Part shown: piece after piece, positions 55,401 through 63,522 of the stretch | Layout of the letters: each line of letters starts with the position of its first letter | How positions within the stretch are numbered: the stretch's first letter is position 1 | DNA from: Bartonella sp. WD16.2 | GTDB lineage: Bacteria > Pseudomonadota > Alphaproteobacteria > Rhizobiales > Rhizobiaceae | DNA length: 64,000 nucleotides | NCBI RefSeq assembly: GCF_002022505.1 | Contig: NZ_CP019781.1 | Coordinates: 186,001 to 250,000, forward strand | Direction: 5' to 3' | Translations under genes and position numbers: made by a program | Notes under the pieces: generated by a model | What the model was told of the DNA's origin: nothing | Seen by the model: the letters and a program-made list of their open reading frames with translations, nothing else | Database searches by the model: none

Positions 55401-57590
55401 AATGTTTCTCAGTACTTAGGAGGAGGAGCAGATGTATTAAAAGGTACAGCTCCAACGTATAGTATTCATGGTGAGAAGCATAATAATGTTGGCAGTGCGT
55501 TTGCAGGTGTTGATGGTTCACTGACGGATCTTTATAAGCAGATTGACGAGGTAGAAAGTCGTGTGACCTCCAGAGAGGGGGGTGATAAGCTTGTAGAGCA
55601 AGATCCAGAGTCGCAATTGATCACCATTGGTAAGGATGTAGAGGGTGATAAGATCTCCATTGCCAACAATGAAGGAGATGCTCGTGTCCTTTCTGGAGTA
55701 GCAGATGGAGAGCTTTCTTCAAGCTCGACAGACGCCATTAATGGTTCGCAGCTTTATAAGGTGAGTCAGGACATTGAGGGTGTGAATGCTATTGTAACGA
55801 AGATTGATGGCAATATCACAACTTTTGATGGGAATGTTTCTCAGTACTTAGGAGGAGGAGCAGATGTATTAAAAGGTACAGCTCCAACGTATAGTATTCA
55901 GAAAAAGGAGCATAATGATGTTGGCAGTGCGTTTGCAGGTGTTGATGGTTCACTGACGGATCTTTATAAGCAGATTGACGGAGTGGAAAGCCGTGTGATC
56001 TCCAGAGAGGGGGGTGATAAGCTTGTAGAGCAAGATCCAGAGTCGCAATTGATCACCATTGGTAAGGGTGTAGAGGGTGATAAGATCTCCATTGCCAACA
56101 ATGAAGGAGATGTTCGTGTCCTTTCTGGAGTAGCAGATGGAGAGCTTTCTTCAAGCTCGACAGACGCCATTAATGGTTCGCAGCTTTATAAGGTGAGTCA
56201 GGACATTGAGGGTGTGAATGCTACTGTAGCGAAGATTGATAGGAATATCACAACTTTTGATGGGAATGTTTCTCAGTACTTAGGAGGAGGAGCAGATGTA
56301 TTAAAAGGTACAGCCCCAACGTATAGCATTCAGAAAAAGGAGCATAATGATGTTGGCAGTGCGTTTGCAGGTGTTGATAGTTCACTGACGGATCTTTATA
56401 AGCAGATTGACGAAGTAGAAAGTCGTGTGACCTCCAGAGAGGGGGGTGATAAGCTTGTAGAGCAAGATCCAGAGTCGCAATTGATCACCATTGGTAAGAA
56501 TGTAGAGAGTGATAAGATCTCCATTGCCAACAATGAAGGAGATGCTCGTGTCCTTTCTGGAGTAGCAGATGGAGAGCTTTCTTCAAGCTCGACAGACGCC
56601 ATTAATGGTTCGCAGTTATATTCGATGAATAACCAGCTAGTATCTTATTTAGGTGGAGGTTCTGGGTATAATAACGGTCAATGGACAGATCCTACATTTA
56701 ATGTTGTGCAATTTGGTGCGAAAGGCAAGAGTGAAAAGCAGGGCTATCATACTGTAGCTGATGCTTTTGAGGCTGTTAATAGCAGCATGTTTGGTCTCAG
56801 TGATCGTATTGAACATGTTGGAAATCAGGTGGGCTCTAATAGTTTAAATTGGAATGATGACAAAAATGCCTATGATGCTAACCATGATGGTCAAGCAGGT
56901 AAAATTACCAATGTGGCTAATGGTGCCATTGAACAGGGATCTTCTGATGCGGTCACAGGTCATCAGCTTTGGGAGACAAATGAAAAGATTGGTAAGGTTG
57001 AGAACAAGGTTAACACTTTTATTGGCGCGATTGTTAGCTATGATAAAGATGAATATGGTAACAAAACCAATACTATCACTTTGGCAGGTGGTAGTGAAAG
57101 TGAACCTGTAATCATTGACAATGTTGCAGATGGTAAAATTGAAGAAGGTTCAAAACAAGCAATCAATGGTGGACAAGTGTATGATTACACTAAACAACAA
57201 GTGGAGTTGGTTCTTGCAGATGCTAATAAATATACCGATGAAAAAATACAAAATATAGAAAATATAGAAGATATAAATAATGATATTATTACACAGGCCA
57301 ATAAATATATTGATATGAAGTTTGAGACCTTAAATTCTGAAGTTGAGAATACTAAAAAGGAAGCGAGACAAGCTTCAGCTATTGGTTTAGCGGTATCTAA
57401 CTTGCATTACATTGATATACCAGGGGCATTAAGTATCGCATTTGGTGGTGGTGTATGGCGTGGTCAATCTGCGCTTGCTTTTGGGACTGGTTATATATCT
57501 GAAAATGGAAGAATTCGCTCTAACCTATCTGCAACGACTGCCGGAGGACACTGGGGAGTCGGTGCAGGATTAAGAGTAGCATTTAAATAA
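49434..57590 (+). CDS. Giant trimeric autotransporter adhesin TAA7
   Basis: Encodes a 2718-residue BadA/Vomp-family protein. The MKK start at 49434 follows GAAAGA. The first 150 residues or so are nearly the same as TAA6 (signal peptide, SCGVDQVV, SSCGADASV). It then has its own short head region with YLCPNTELKRWWGVCIG, AVKLGHYS and GYDP. After the neck (RQITGVSAGTYDTDAVNVAQLKAL) the stalk has one diverged unit and 13 units of 144 residues. The C-terminal WTDPTFNVVQFG segment and much of the following region match TAA1, not TAA6, and like TAA1 it ends in TAATG overlapping an IalB-family gene. TAA7 is therefore a chimera of a TAA6-like front and a TAA1-like back. The 75-base gap to TAA6 lacks the mini-ORF leader, so the two may be co-transcribed. 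Confidence 0.94.
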   Translation: MKKLHITPKNKGLNGPRSLSEVSLVRVVSLGAVMASLLSSVSPVFASHLSSTGATVQSANASQSTSGVISASARDGRVVMTRGDRSCGVDQVVSRSSSTSGKKISAEEHYKKLTANQLSDGSGGYSFESSCGADASVSALTSTSVHSLIDADVGARRLFGGNADAAERWVGNFGKPPPPGIPMQYLCPNTELKRWWGVCIGLDNRGAKGGPGSDTAVKLGHYSAVWFPVGQIGYDPISDGVSENQTPTWISTLGAIGIGDVTKGRTRQITGVSAGTYDTDAVNVAQLKALRQWVLEDNAPGVNWLLSANGQGATRVSNYGLFHLSSDRNLKIAYKDSGIRGRTDIVFDTKDDFEVNSIAIRGSSLSEDGLNEGGPQITIDEINAGGKKIINVADGDVAYASLDAINGSQLYKMAKNISQYLGRGAYVLAGTAPTYSIQRKEHNDVGSAFASVDKTLTQLSGKLGFLEIVMQDPESKLITIGGQVELGNKVSIANSKGDVRVLSGVADGELSSSSTDAINGSQLYKVSQDIEGVNATVAKIDGNITTLDGNVSQYLGGGADVLKGTAPTYSIHGEKHNNVGSAFAGVDGSLTDLYKQIDGVESRVISREGGDKLVEQDPESQLITIGKDVEGDKISIANNEGDVRVLSGVADGELSSSSTDAINGSQLYKVSQDIEGVNATVAKIDGNITTFGGNVSQYLGGGADVLKGTAPTYSIHGEKHNNVGSAFAGVDGSLTDLYKQIDGVESRVISREGGDKLIKQDPESQLITIGKDVEGDKISIANNEGDARVLSGVADGELSSSSTDAINGSQLYKVSQDIEGVNAIVTKIDGNITTFDGNVSQYLGGGADVLKGTAPTYSIQKKEHNDVGSAFAGVDGSLTDLYKQIDEVESRVTSREGGDKLVEQDPESQLITIGKDVEGDKISIANNEGDARVLSGVADGELSSSSTDAINGSQLYKVSQDIEGVNATVAKIDGNITTLDGNVSQYLGGGADVLKGTAPTYSIHGEKHNSVGSAFAGVDSSLTDLYKQIDEVESRVTSREGGDKLVEQDPESQLITIGKDVEGDKISIANNEGDARVLSGVADGELSSSSTDAINGSQLYKVSQDIEGVNATVAKIDGNITTFDGNVSQYLGGGADVLKGTAPTYSIHGEKHNNVGSAFAGVDGSLTDLYKQIDEVESRVTSREGGDKLVEQDPESQLITIGKGVEGDKISIANNEGDARVLSGVADGELSSSSTDAINGSQLYKVSQDIEGVNATVAKIDGNITTLDGNVSQYLGGGADVLKGTAPTYSIHGEKHNNVGSAFAGVDGSLTDLYKQIDGVESRVISREGGDKLVEQDPESQLITIGKDVEGDKISIANNEGDVRVLSGVADGELSSSSTDAINGSQLYKVSQDIEGVNATVAKIDGNITTFGGNVSQYLGGGADVLKGTAPTYSIQKKEHNDVGSAFAGVDGSLTDLYKQIDGVESRVISREGGDKLVEQDPESQLITIGKGVEGDKISIANNEGDARVLSGVADGELSSSSTDAINGSQLYKVSQDIEGVNATVAKIDGNITTFDGNVSQYLGGGADVLKGTAPTYSIQKKEHNDVGSAFAGVDGSLTDLYKQIDEVESRVTSREGGDKLVEQDPESQLITIGKGVEGDKISIANNEGDARVLSGVADGELSSSSTDAINGSQLYKVSQDIEGVNATVAKIDGNITTFDGNVSQYLGGGADVLKGTAPTYSIQKKEHNDVGSAFAGVDGSLTDLYKQIDEVESRVTSREGGDKLVEQDPESQLITIGKDVEGDKISIANNEGDARVLSGVADGELSSSSTDAINGSQLYKVSQDIEGVNATVAKIDGNITTFDGNVSQYLGGGADVLKGTAPTYSIHGEKHNSVGSAFAGVDSSLTDLYKQIDEVESRVTSREGGDKLVEQDPESQLITIGKDVEGDKISIANNEGDARVLSGVADGELSSSSTDAINGSQLYKVSQDIEGVNATVAKIDGNITTLDGNVSQYLGGGADVLKGTAPTYSIHGEKHNNVGSAFAGVDGSLTDLYKQIDEVESRVTSREGGDKLVEQDPESQLITIGKDVEGDKISIANNEGDARVLSGVADGELSSSSTDAINGSQLYKVSQDIEGVNAIVTKIDGNITTFDGNVSQYLGGGADVLKGTAPTYSIQKKEHNDVGSAFAGVDGSLTDLYKQIDGVESRVISREGGDKLVEQDPESQLITIGKGVEGDKISIANNEGDVRVLSGVADGELSSSSTDAINGSQLYKVSQDIEGVNATVAKIDRNITTFDGNVSQYLGGGADVLKGTAPTYSIQKKEHNDVGSAFAGVDSSLTDLYKQIDEVESRVTSREGGDKLVEQDPESQLITIGKNVESDKISIANNEGDARVLSGVADGELSSSSTDAINGSQLYSMNNQLVSYLGGGSGYNNGQWTDPTFNVVQFGAKGKSEKQGYHTVADAFEAVNSSMFGLSDRIEHVGNQVGSNSLNWNDDKNAYDANHDGQAGKITNVANGAIEQGSSDAVTGHQLWETNEKIGKVENKVNTFIGAIVSYDKDEYGNKTNTITLAGGSESEPVIIDNVADGKIEEGSKQAINGGQVYDYTKQQVELVLADANKYTDEKIQNIENIEDINNDIITQANKYIDMKFETLNSEVENTKKEARQASAIGLAVSNLHYIDIPGALSIAFGGGVWRGQSALAFGTGYISENGRIRSNLSATTAGGHWGVGAGLRVAFK
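51188..56610 (+). repeat. 432-bp stalk repeat array of TAA7
   Basis: Thirteen units of exactly 432 bp (144 residues), each opening near GVDGSLTDLYKQID. All units have the same length. Variation is confined to a few sites: HGEKHNN, HGEKHNS or QKKEHND; DG or DS; IDG or IDE; VIS or VTS; VEQ or IKQ; GKD, GKG or GKN; NATVAK or NAIVTK; TTLDG, TTFDG or TTFGG. The combinations recur in scrambled order along the array. Confidence 0.93.
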
Positions 57591-58162
57591 TGATAAGAAA
57601 CCGGAAATATATTGCAGGTCTTTTGTTTGTTCTTGTTTTTTTAGGAAAGGCTGTAAGCTTTGCTAATGAGGAAGACAGTATTTATACAGTGCATCCACCG
57701 CAATTATCAGTGCCCAGTGGAAAACCTGGAGAAATACGCCGAATTATTATGCAATTTCATTATTGGACATTAATTTGCGATGAAAACAAAACAGTTAAAC
57801 AAGGTATCTGTAATGTAACTCAGACAATCTATAATGATAAAGAAGGCAACAAGGTCTTTAGCTGGTCTCTTGTTTCTACAAAAGGTGGACAACCGGTTAT
57901 GTTGTTACGAACATTACCAAACGCTAACACAAATGTTCCTATTCAAGTGTTTATGGAAGGTGTTAAAAAACCGCTTCTTATTAGTTATAAGCAGTGTAAT
58001 AAAGAAATCTGTTTAGCACAATATCCCATAGGGCCAGTTTTAATGGAACAAATAAGCAAGAGTAGCAATGTGCGCATTTCTTATCAGCTTAAAGAGGGAA
58101 AAACGCTTTCCTTTGTAACGCCATTTAAGGGGTTGAGTGAAGCGCTTTTCTCTTTGCAATAA
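57590..58162 (+). CDS. IalB-family secreted/periplasmic protein, copy 2
   Basis: A 190-residue IalB-family protein with a signal peptide (residues 1-25) and two Cys pairs, differing from copy 1 at two residues (Lys3 to Arg, and NEAL to SEAL near the C-terminus). Only about three base differences are visible across 573 bp, and similarity continues about 20 bases past the stop before it ends. Its ATG overlaps the TAA7 stop in TAATG, exactly as in copy 1. The pairing of this gene with an adhesin, twice, suggests a functional link such as shared expression or an accessory role at the surface or in the periplasm. No such role is established from the sequence. Confidence 0.9.
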   Translation: MIRNRKYIAGLLFVLVFLGKAVSFANEEDSIYTVHPPQLSVPSGKPGEIRRIIMQFHYWTLICDENKTVKQGICNVTQTIYNDKEGNKVFSWSLVSTKGGQPVMLLRTLPNANTNVPIQVFMEGVKKPLLISYKQCNKEICLAQYPIGPVLMEQISKSSNVRISYQLKEGKTLSFVTPFKGLSEALFSLQ

Positions 58163-59130
58163 TAAAATCAACAAATATCGTTTTATTAGCAAAATCATAA
58201 TATTCTCAATTATTAAATTTCATTTTTACATCAAAATTACCAATAATTGAGTTTTTATATTATAGTATACCATACATAGAAATGAGTTATTCAAATGATG
58301 TATTGTTTTGTAGAAATCACATAACCTTTTTTATATTTTTTAAAATTAGTGCTAAGTAAATTATTATTTGATTACGATAAAAGCTTACTATTTAACTGAA
58401 CATAGCCAATTTATTCAATAAATTTTAGGTGAGGTTGGCTTTAGTTAGACATTGCGAATTAGGCAACAGGAGTGTGTTGTGCTATTTGAGGCTGTAGCAC
58501 ATTAATTAGTTAAGTTAAATATTCATTGTGATTGTGCTTTTGATGTTGGAGGCAAATTGTCAAAAATTATACTCTTTAATATTTTTCAAAAGTGCTTTTT
58601 GCGTCTGGTTAGACGAATTATAATTTGAACATTTATTTCTATCGGTGTTATTTACATTTTCTAGGTGCTTGAAGTAAAAATGTAAGCTTAAGTAATTTTT
58701 AAAATCGTTAAAATAAAGAGATTTAGTCCATAATCTGAAGTTTTATATTTGGGGAATTTCTACAGCATTTACCATTTTAGGGGATATAGCTTAATTTAGC
58801 TCTTACGATTGAAGTAAATGATATTAACATGAACATGATTGTAAGAGATTGGTTGTTAGGTATTTGATGAGTAATATAGGTATTACTTTTGTAATAAAAT
58901 GTTTATTATCATGAAACATTAAGAAACGAGAAATTAATCTTTGCAATGGTCTGAAAAGCACAAATTAATTTTAGCTTTCTGTGTAATTTTAAACTTTTGA
59001 TTGAACTACTAACTGTGGGGCAAGAGGAGAGTATTTTGTGGCATTACTGGTACACTGTGGTGTATGGTATAATCATAAGAAAAGATGTTTTAAGCGCTAG
59101 AATTATCAGAATATAGAGATAATAACAACC
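58163..59130. other. Intergenic region between the adhesin array and rlmE
   Basis: This is 968 AT-rich bases without a recognisable gene or repeat. Similarity to the region after ialB-like copy 1 ends within the first 20 bases. The only supported element is the rlmE promoter near 59068. Confidence 0.5.
59065..59073 (+). promoter_or_regulatory. Extended -10 promoter of rlmE
   Basis: TGGTATAAT is a perfect extended -10 (TG-N-TATAAT). The -35 position 17 bases upstream reads TACTGG, which is weak, as is usual with an extended -10. Predicted initiation near 59080 gives a 5' UTR of about 50 bases. Confidence 0.55.
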
Positions 59131-59856
59131 ATGAAAAAAACTATAAAAACATCGACAGGTGGACGTGGTGGTGCAGGGTCGCATGAATTATATCAGCGAG
59201 TCAAAAAAAAAGCAGGAACCATTAAAGCGTCATCACGGCGATGGTTAGAAAGGCATTTGAATGACCCTTATGTTCATCAGTCAAAAGTGGATGGTTATCG
59301 TTCACGTGCTGCTTATAAATTGATCGAAATTAATGAACGTTATGAAATACTCAAAAAAGGTCAAAAAATTATTGATTTAGGAGCAGCGCCTGGGGGGTGG
59401 TGTCAGGTGGCAGCACGTATGGTTGGGTCAAATGATCAACGGCCTAGTGTAGTTGGTATTGATTACTTACACGTAGATCCACTACCTGGAGTTGTAATGT
59501 TAGAAATGGATTTTTTTCATGAAAATGCACCACAACAATTGATAAGTGCTTTAGGGGCAAAACCAGATGTAGTCCTTTCTGATATGGCAGCGCCAACAAC
59601 AGGTCATCGTCAGACAGATCATTTGAGGACAGTTTATTTATGTGAATCTGCTGCTGATTTTGCGATTTCAGTTCTCAAACCCGGTGGGCATTTTTTAGCA
59701 AAAACTTTTCAAGGAGGGGCAGAAAACACTCTTCTTACGAAATTGAAACAGAATTTTAAAACAATCCATCATGTTAAACCACCTGCAAGTCGTTCTGAAT
59801 CAGTTGAGCTGTATCTTGTAGCTCTTAAATTGAAAGAAAAAGCTGAAACACAATAA
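59131..59856 (+). CDS. rlmE: 23S rRNA (uridine-2'-O)-methyltransferase RlmE
   Basis: This 241-residue RlmE (FtsJ/RrmJ) homologue methylates the 2'-OH of U2552 in the A loop of 23S rRNA using S-adenosylmethionine, a late step of 50S maturation. The Rossmann-type SAM motif DLGAAPGGW is at residues 82-90. The K-D-K-E catalytic tetrad is visible: Lys63 in SRAAYKL, Asp in LSDMAAP, Lys in FLAKTFQGG and Glu in [10 protein letters not shown] basic N-terminal extension ([21 protein letters not shown]) is typical of alphaproteobacterial members. The start follows an AGAGATAA Shine-Dalgarno-like stretch. It is the first clear housekeeping gene after the adhesin array. Confidence 0.95.
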   Translation: MKKTIKTSTGGRGGAGSHELYQRVKKKAGTIKASSRRWLERHLNDPYVHQSKVDGYRSRAAYKLIEINERYEILKKGQKIIDLGAAPGGWCQVAARMVGSNDQRPSVVGIDYLHVDPLPGVVMLEMDFFHENAPQQLISALGAKPDVVLSDMAAPTTGHRQTDHLRTVYLCESAADFAISVLKPGGHFLAKTFQGGAENTLLTKLKQNFKTIHHVKPPASRSESVELYLVALKLKEKAETQ

Positions 59857-60023
59857 TAATTCTTTTTTTGAAGAAATTGGAAATTATTTTACTGATTTGA
59901 TTATAAAAAGCATTTCCAAATAGTTTTAATAATATTATGTGTGTTTTTTTGTAGATGGAAACTGATAAAATTGATCTATTTTCTATAAAAATAAATGTAA
60001 TTAATTCTTTTGTGAGCACTGCC

Positions 60024-61046
60024 ATGAAATTTCTTGATCAGGCCAAAGTTTATGTTCGTTCTGGTAATGGTGGAGCAGGAGCAGTATCATTTCGTCGTGA
60101 AAAATTTATAGAATTTGGAGGTCCCGATGGGGGTAATGGGGGGCGTGGAGGTGACGTTTGGGTTACTGTTGTTGATGGGCTCAACACATTAATTGATTAT
60201 CGCTATCAGCAGCATTTTAGAGCAAAAACGGGTGGGCATGGTAAAGGGCGTAATATGACGGGCGAAAAAGGTGAAGATGTTGTCCTTAAAGTACCGGTTG
60301 GAACACAAATTTTTGCAGAAGATAATAAGACGCTGATTTGTGATTTAACAGAAGTTGGTCAACGGTACTGTCTTGCAAAAGGAGGCAACGGCGGTTTTGG
60401 TAATCTTCATTTTGCTACATCTACAAACAGGGCGCCCCGCCATGCAAATCCTGGTTTGAGTGGAGAAGAGCATACATTGTGGCTGCGCTTGAAACTGATT
60501 GCTGATGGAGGGGTGATTGGTTTGCCAAATGCTGGAAAATCAACCTTTTTAGCGTCAGTAACAGCTGCAAAACCAAAAATTGCGAGTTATCCTTTTACCA
60601 CGCTGTATCCTTATCTGGGTGTTGTGCGTATTGATGATAGTGAGTTTATTTTGGCTGATATTCCTGGCTTAATTGAAGGAGCGCATAAAGGTGTGGGAAT
60701 TGGTGACCGTTTTTTAGGGCATGTAGAACGGTGCCGTGTTTTAATTCATTTAATTTCTGTTCAAGAAGAAGATGTGGTCAAGGCGTACCAAATTATTCGT
60801 ACTGAACTTGAGGCGTATGGAAATAGTTTAAGCGATAAGAATGAAATTGTCGCTTTAAGCAAGATAGATACTCTTTCTATTGAGGAGTGTAAGGCTAAAC
60901 AAGAGATGTTGCAAAAGGCGATTGGTAAATCTGTTATGATGTTTTCTGCGGTTAGTCATGAAGGTTTAAACAATGTGTTACGTGTTGTCGCTCACATGAT
61001 TGAAATGGAACATAAAAGCAATATTAGTAAAGATAAGCAGGGTTAA
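60024..61046 (+). CDS. obgE: Obg-family GTPase ObgE/CgtA
   Basis: A 340-residue GTPase that binds the 50S subunit and acts in ribosome assembly and stress control. I start it at the ATG at 60024 because [19 protein letters not shown] is the conserved family N-terminus; the longer frame from 59955 adds 23 unrelated residues. Residues 1 to about 158 form the glycine-rich OBG domain. The G domain has G1 [10 protein letters not shown]3 [12 protein letters not shown] and a G4 of SKID in place of the usual NKxD. A conserved SASSEG-like G5 appears as FSAVSHEG. The protein lacks a long acidic C-terminal tail. proB follows after 5 bases, so obgE-proB-proA-nadD form a probable operon. Confidence 0.96.
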   Translation: MKFLDQAKVYVRSGNGGAGAVSFRREKFIEFGGPDGGNGGRGGDVWVTVVDGLNTLIDYRYQQHFRAKTGGHGKGRNMTGEKGEDVVLKVPVGTQIFAEDNKTLICDLTEVGQRYCLAKGGNGGFGNLHFATSTNRAPRHANPGLSGEEHTLWLRLKLIADGGVIGLPNAGKSTFLASVTAAKPKIASYPFTTLYPYLGVVRIDDSEFILADIPGLIEGAHKGVGIGDRFLGHVERCRVLIHLISVQEEDVVKAYQIIRTELEAYGNSLSDKNEIVALSKIDTLSIEECKAKQEMLQKAIGKSVMMFSAVSHEGLNNVLRVVAHMIEMEHKSNISKDKQG

Positions 61047-61051
61047 AAAAG

Positions 61052-62191
61052 ATGGCGGTTGAATTGCAAAAACTTGAGCAATATAAGCGCATTGTAATTA
61101 AAGTTGGTTCTGCACTTTTAGTTGATCCCCAAATAGGTTTACGTGTTGAATGGCTTCAAAGTTTGATAAGTGATATTGTTGTATTACACCAAAAGGGAGT
61201 TGAAATTTTATTGGTATCTTCTGGTGCTATTGCTTTAGGACGGACATTATTACATCTTCCTAACAGTGCTTTAAAATTAGAAGAAAGCCAGGCATGTGCT
61301 GCTTTGGGGCAAATTGAACTTGCCAAGGCTTATACTGATATTCTTGCTCCACATGGATTGAGAACAGGCCAAATTTTGCTGACATTATTTGATACAGAAG
61401 AACGTCGGCGTTATCTCAATGCACGTGCTACGATTAATACACTTTTACGCTTTAGAGCAATACCTGTTATTAATGAAAACGATACTATAGCAACCAGCGA
61501 AATTCGTTATGGTGATAATGATCGTTTAGCAGCACGTGTCGCAACTATGATGGGTTGTGATCTTTTAATACTTTTATCAGATATTGACGGTCTTTATACA
61601 CAATCACCTCATCTCAATCCAAACGCTGAATTTGTTCCTTTTATTGCATCCATTACAAGTGATATTGAGAAAATGGCAGGTGGTTCTGATTCACTTCTTT
61701 CTCGGGGTGGAATGAAAACGAAACTTGACGCTGGAAAAATAGCTAATTCTTCTGGAACGGCTATGGTCATTACTTCGGGAAAGCGTATGAATCCTCTTTC
61801 TGCGCTTGACCAAGGAGAACGTAGCAGTTTTTTTGCTCCAAGTAAAAAACCAGTCAATGCATGGAAAACATGGATTTCCGGTAATTTAGATCCATCTGGT
61901 ATTTTAACTATTGATCAAGGAGCTGTGAATGCCCTTAAATCTGGGAAATCATTATTGGCTGCGGGGGTTGTAGCGGTTAAAGGAGTGTTTTCTCGTGGAG
62001 ATACAGTCGCAATTGTTGATGAAAATGGAATTGAGATTGCTCGCGGTCTTGTAAGCTATGACAAAGATGAAGCAGAAAGCATTATAGGGCGTAAAAATGA
62101 AGAAATAGAGCATATTCTCGGGTATGAGTCGCGCTCTGCTATGGTACATCGTAATGATATGATTGTACGTAATTTAGCTGGTTTTTCTTAA
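61052..62191 (+). CDS. proB: Glutamate 5-kinase
   Basis: This 379-residue enzyme phosphorylates L-glutamate to gamma-glutamyl phosphate with ATP, the first and usually proline-inhibited step of proline synthesis. The amino-acid-kinase domain (residues about 10-265) shows [51 protein letters not shown] and [13 protein letters not shown]. The C-terminal PUA domain (about 285-365) starts at [16 protein letters not shown]. The length matches two-domain ProB. It lies 5 bases after obgE and 51 bases before proA, whose product uses its labile intermediate. Confidence 0.96.
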   Translation: MAVELQKLEQYKRIVIKVGSALLVDPQIGLRVEWLQSLISDIVVLHQKGVEILLVSSGAIALGRTLLHLPNSALKLEESQACAALGQIELAKAYTDILAPHGLRTGQILLTLFDTEERRRYLNARATINTLLRFRAIPVINENDTIATSEIRYGDNDRLAARVATMMGCDLLILLSDIDGLYTQSPHLNPNAEFVPFIASITSDIEKMAGGSDSLLSRGGMKTKLDAGKIANSSGTAMVITSGKRMNPLSALDQGERSSFFAPSKKPVNAWKTWISGNLDPSGILTIDQGAVNALKSGKSLLAAGVVAVKGVFSRGDTVAIVDENGIEIARGLVSYDKDEAESIIGRKNEEIEHILGYESRSAMVHRNDMIVRNLAGFS

Positions 62192-62242
62192 AAAAGCTAG
62201 TTTTTAATGTATTGATTGCTTTTTGATAAATGGATAATTGGC

Positions 62243-63499
62243 ATGACTTTAAAAGAAGAGATGAAAGCCATGGGGCAAAGAGCGCGTAATGCTGCTTCAA
62301 AGCTTGCAATTCTTTCTGCTGAACAAAAAAAAAATGCGTTGGAAATGATAGCTCTGAGTTTGGAGGCTCAGTCAAGTGAGATTTTACGTGCTAATAGTCA
62401 AGATTTAGCAAATGCAGCTCAAAACAATTTGAAGCCAGCGATGATTGATCGACTAAAGTTAGATGAATTACGTTTGCGCACAATAATAGACAGTGTCAGA
62501 CAGATTGCATATTTTCCTGATCCTATCGGACAAATGATAAGCGAATGGACACGCCCCAATGGGTTACATATACGCCGTATACGAACACCACTTGGTGTGA
62601 TTGGTATTATTTATGAAAGTCGACCAAATGTTACAATTGATGCAAGTGCTTTATGCTTAAAATCTGGAAATGCTGCAATTTTGCGTGGCGGTTCAGATAG
62701 TTTTCATTCTGCATATGCTCTCTATTTAGCGCTGGTAAAAGGGTTAGAGAAAGCTGGCTTACCTAAAGACATTATTCAAATGGTTGAAACTACAGATCGT
62801 GCTGCTGTTGGAGAAATGCTCAAGGGATTGGATGGTACAATTGATGTTATTATACCTCGTGGTGGAAAAAATCTCATTGCACGTATTCAATCTGATGCGC
62901 GTGTTCCTATTTTTGCACATTTAGAGGGTCTTTGTCATATTTATATTGATAAATCAGCAAATTTAGACATGGCGCGTGATATTGTGTTAAATGCAAAGTT
63001 GCGACGTACAGGTGTGTGTGGAGCTGTTGAAACAGTTTTAATTGACCGTCAGGCATTAAACAAATTTCTTCCTATTCTTACTGCTTTACAGGAAAAAGGG
63101 TGTGAAATTCGTGCGACAGAAGATATTGTTTCAATGATGCCAGAAATCAAATTAGCGGATGAGGAAGATTGGTCTTATGAATATCTTGATGCAATTCTTT
63201 CTGTCAAAACAGTTGATAGTGTAGATGGAGCCATTGAGCATATTAAACGTTATTCATCAGGACATACTGAATCAATTATTGCTGAGGATATGAGAGCGGT
63301 GGAAGTATTTTTTAAGCATTTAGATTCAGCTATTTTACTTCATAATGCATCAACACAATTTGCAGATGGAGGTGAATTCGGTTTTGGAGCAGAGATTGGA
63401 ATCGCGACAGGAAAAATACATGCACGTGGACCAATTGGTATTGAACAATTGACGTCATTTCAATATCAAATTACAGGAAATGGGCAGGTTAGACCTTGA
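62243..63499 (+). CDS. proA: Gamma-glutamyl phosphate reductase
   Basis: This 418-residue enzyme reduces gamma-glutamyl phosphate to glutamate-5-semialdehyde with NADPH, the second step of proline synthesis. The ATG at 62243 is chosen over an in-frame TTG at 62216 because [20 protein letters not shown] is the expected N-terminus and GGA lies upstream. Aldehyde-dehydrogenase-fold motifs are clear: [18 protein letters not shown], the segment around catalytic Cys259 ([16 protein letters not shown]), and the C-terminal [22 protein letters not shown] in pieces. The stop codon overlaps a TTG that could start nadD, which fits tight coupling within the operon. Confidence 0.96.
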   Translation: MTLKEEMKAMGQRARNAASKLAILSAEQKKNALEMIALSLEAQSSEILRANSQDLANAAQNNLKPAMIDRLKLDELRLRTIIDSVRQIAYFPDPIGQMISEWTRPNGLHIRRIRTPLGVIGIIYESRPNVTIDASALCLKSGNAAILRGGSDSFHSAYALYLALVKGLEKAGLPKDIIQMVETTDRAAVGEMLKGLDGTIDVIIPRGGKNLIARIQSDARVPIFAHLEGLCHIYIDKSANLDMARDIVLNAKLRRTGVCGAVETVLIDRQALNKFLPILTALQEKGCEIRATEDIVSMMPEIKLADEEDWSYEYLDAILSVKTVDSVDGAIEHIKRYSSGHTESIIAEDMRAVEVFFKHLDSAILLHNASTQFADGGEFGFGAEIGIATGKIHARGPIGIEQLTSFQYQITGNGQVRP

Positions 63500-63522
63500 A
63501 TCAATTCCCATGGGAAAATTGT

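Noticed and set aside
3175..58162. Insertion sequence or phage element driving the duplications
   Set aside because: No transposase, integrase or terminal inverted repeats were found; duplicated blocks end at shared coding motifs, as expected for homologous recombination.
59955..60023. 23-codon N-terminal extension of ObgE
   Set aside because: The Obg family begins at [11 protein letters not shown]; the extension is AT-rich and lacks similarity to any Obg N-terminus.
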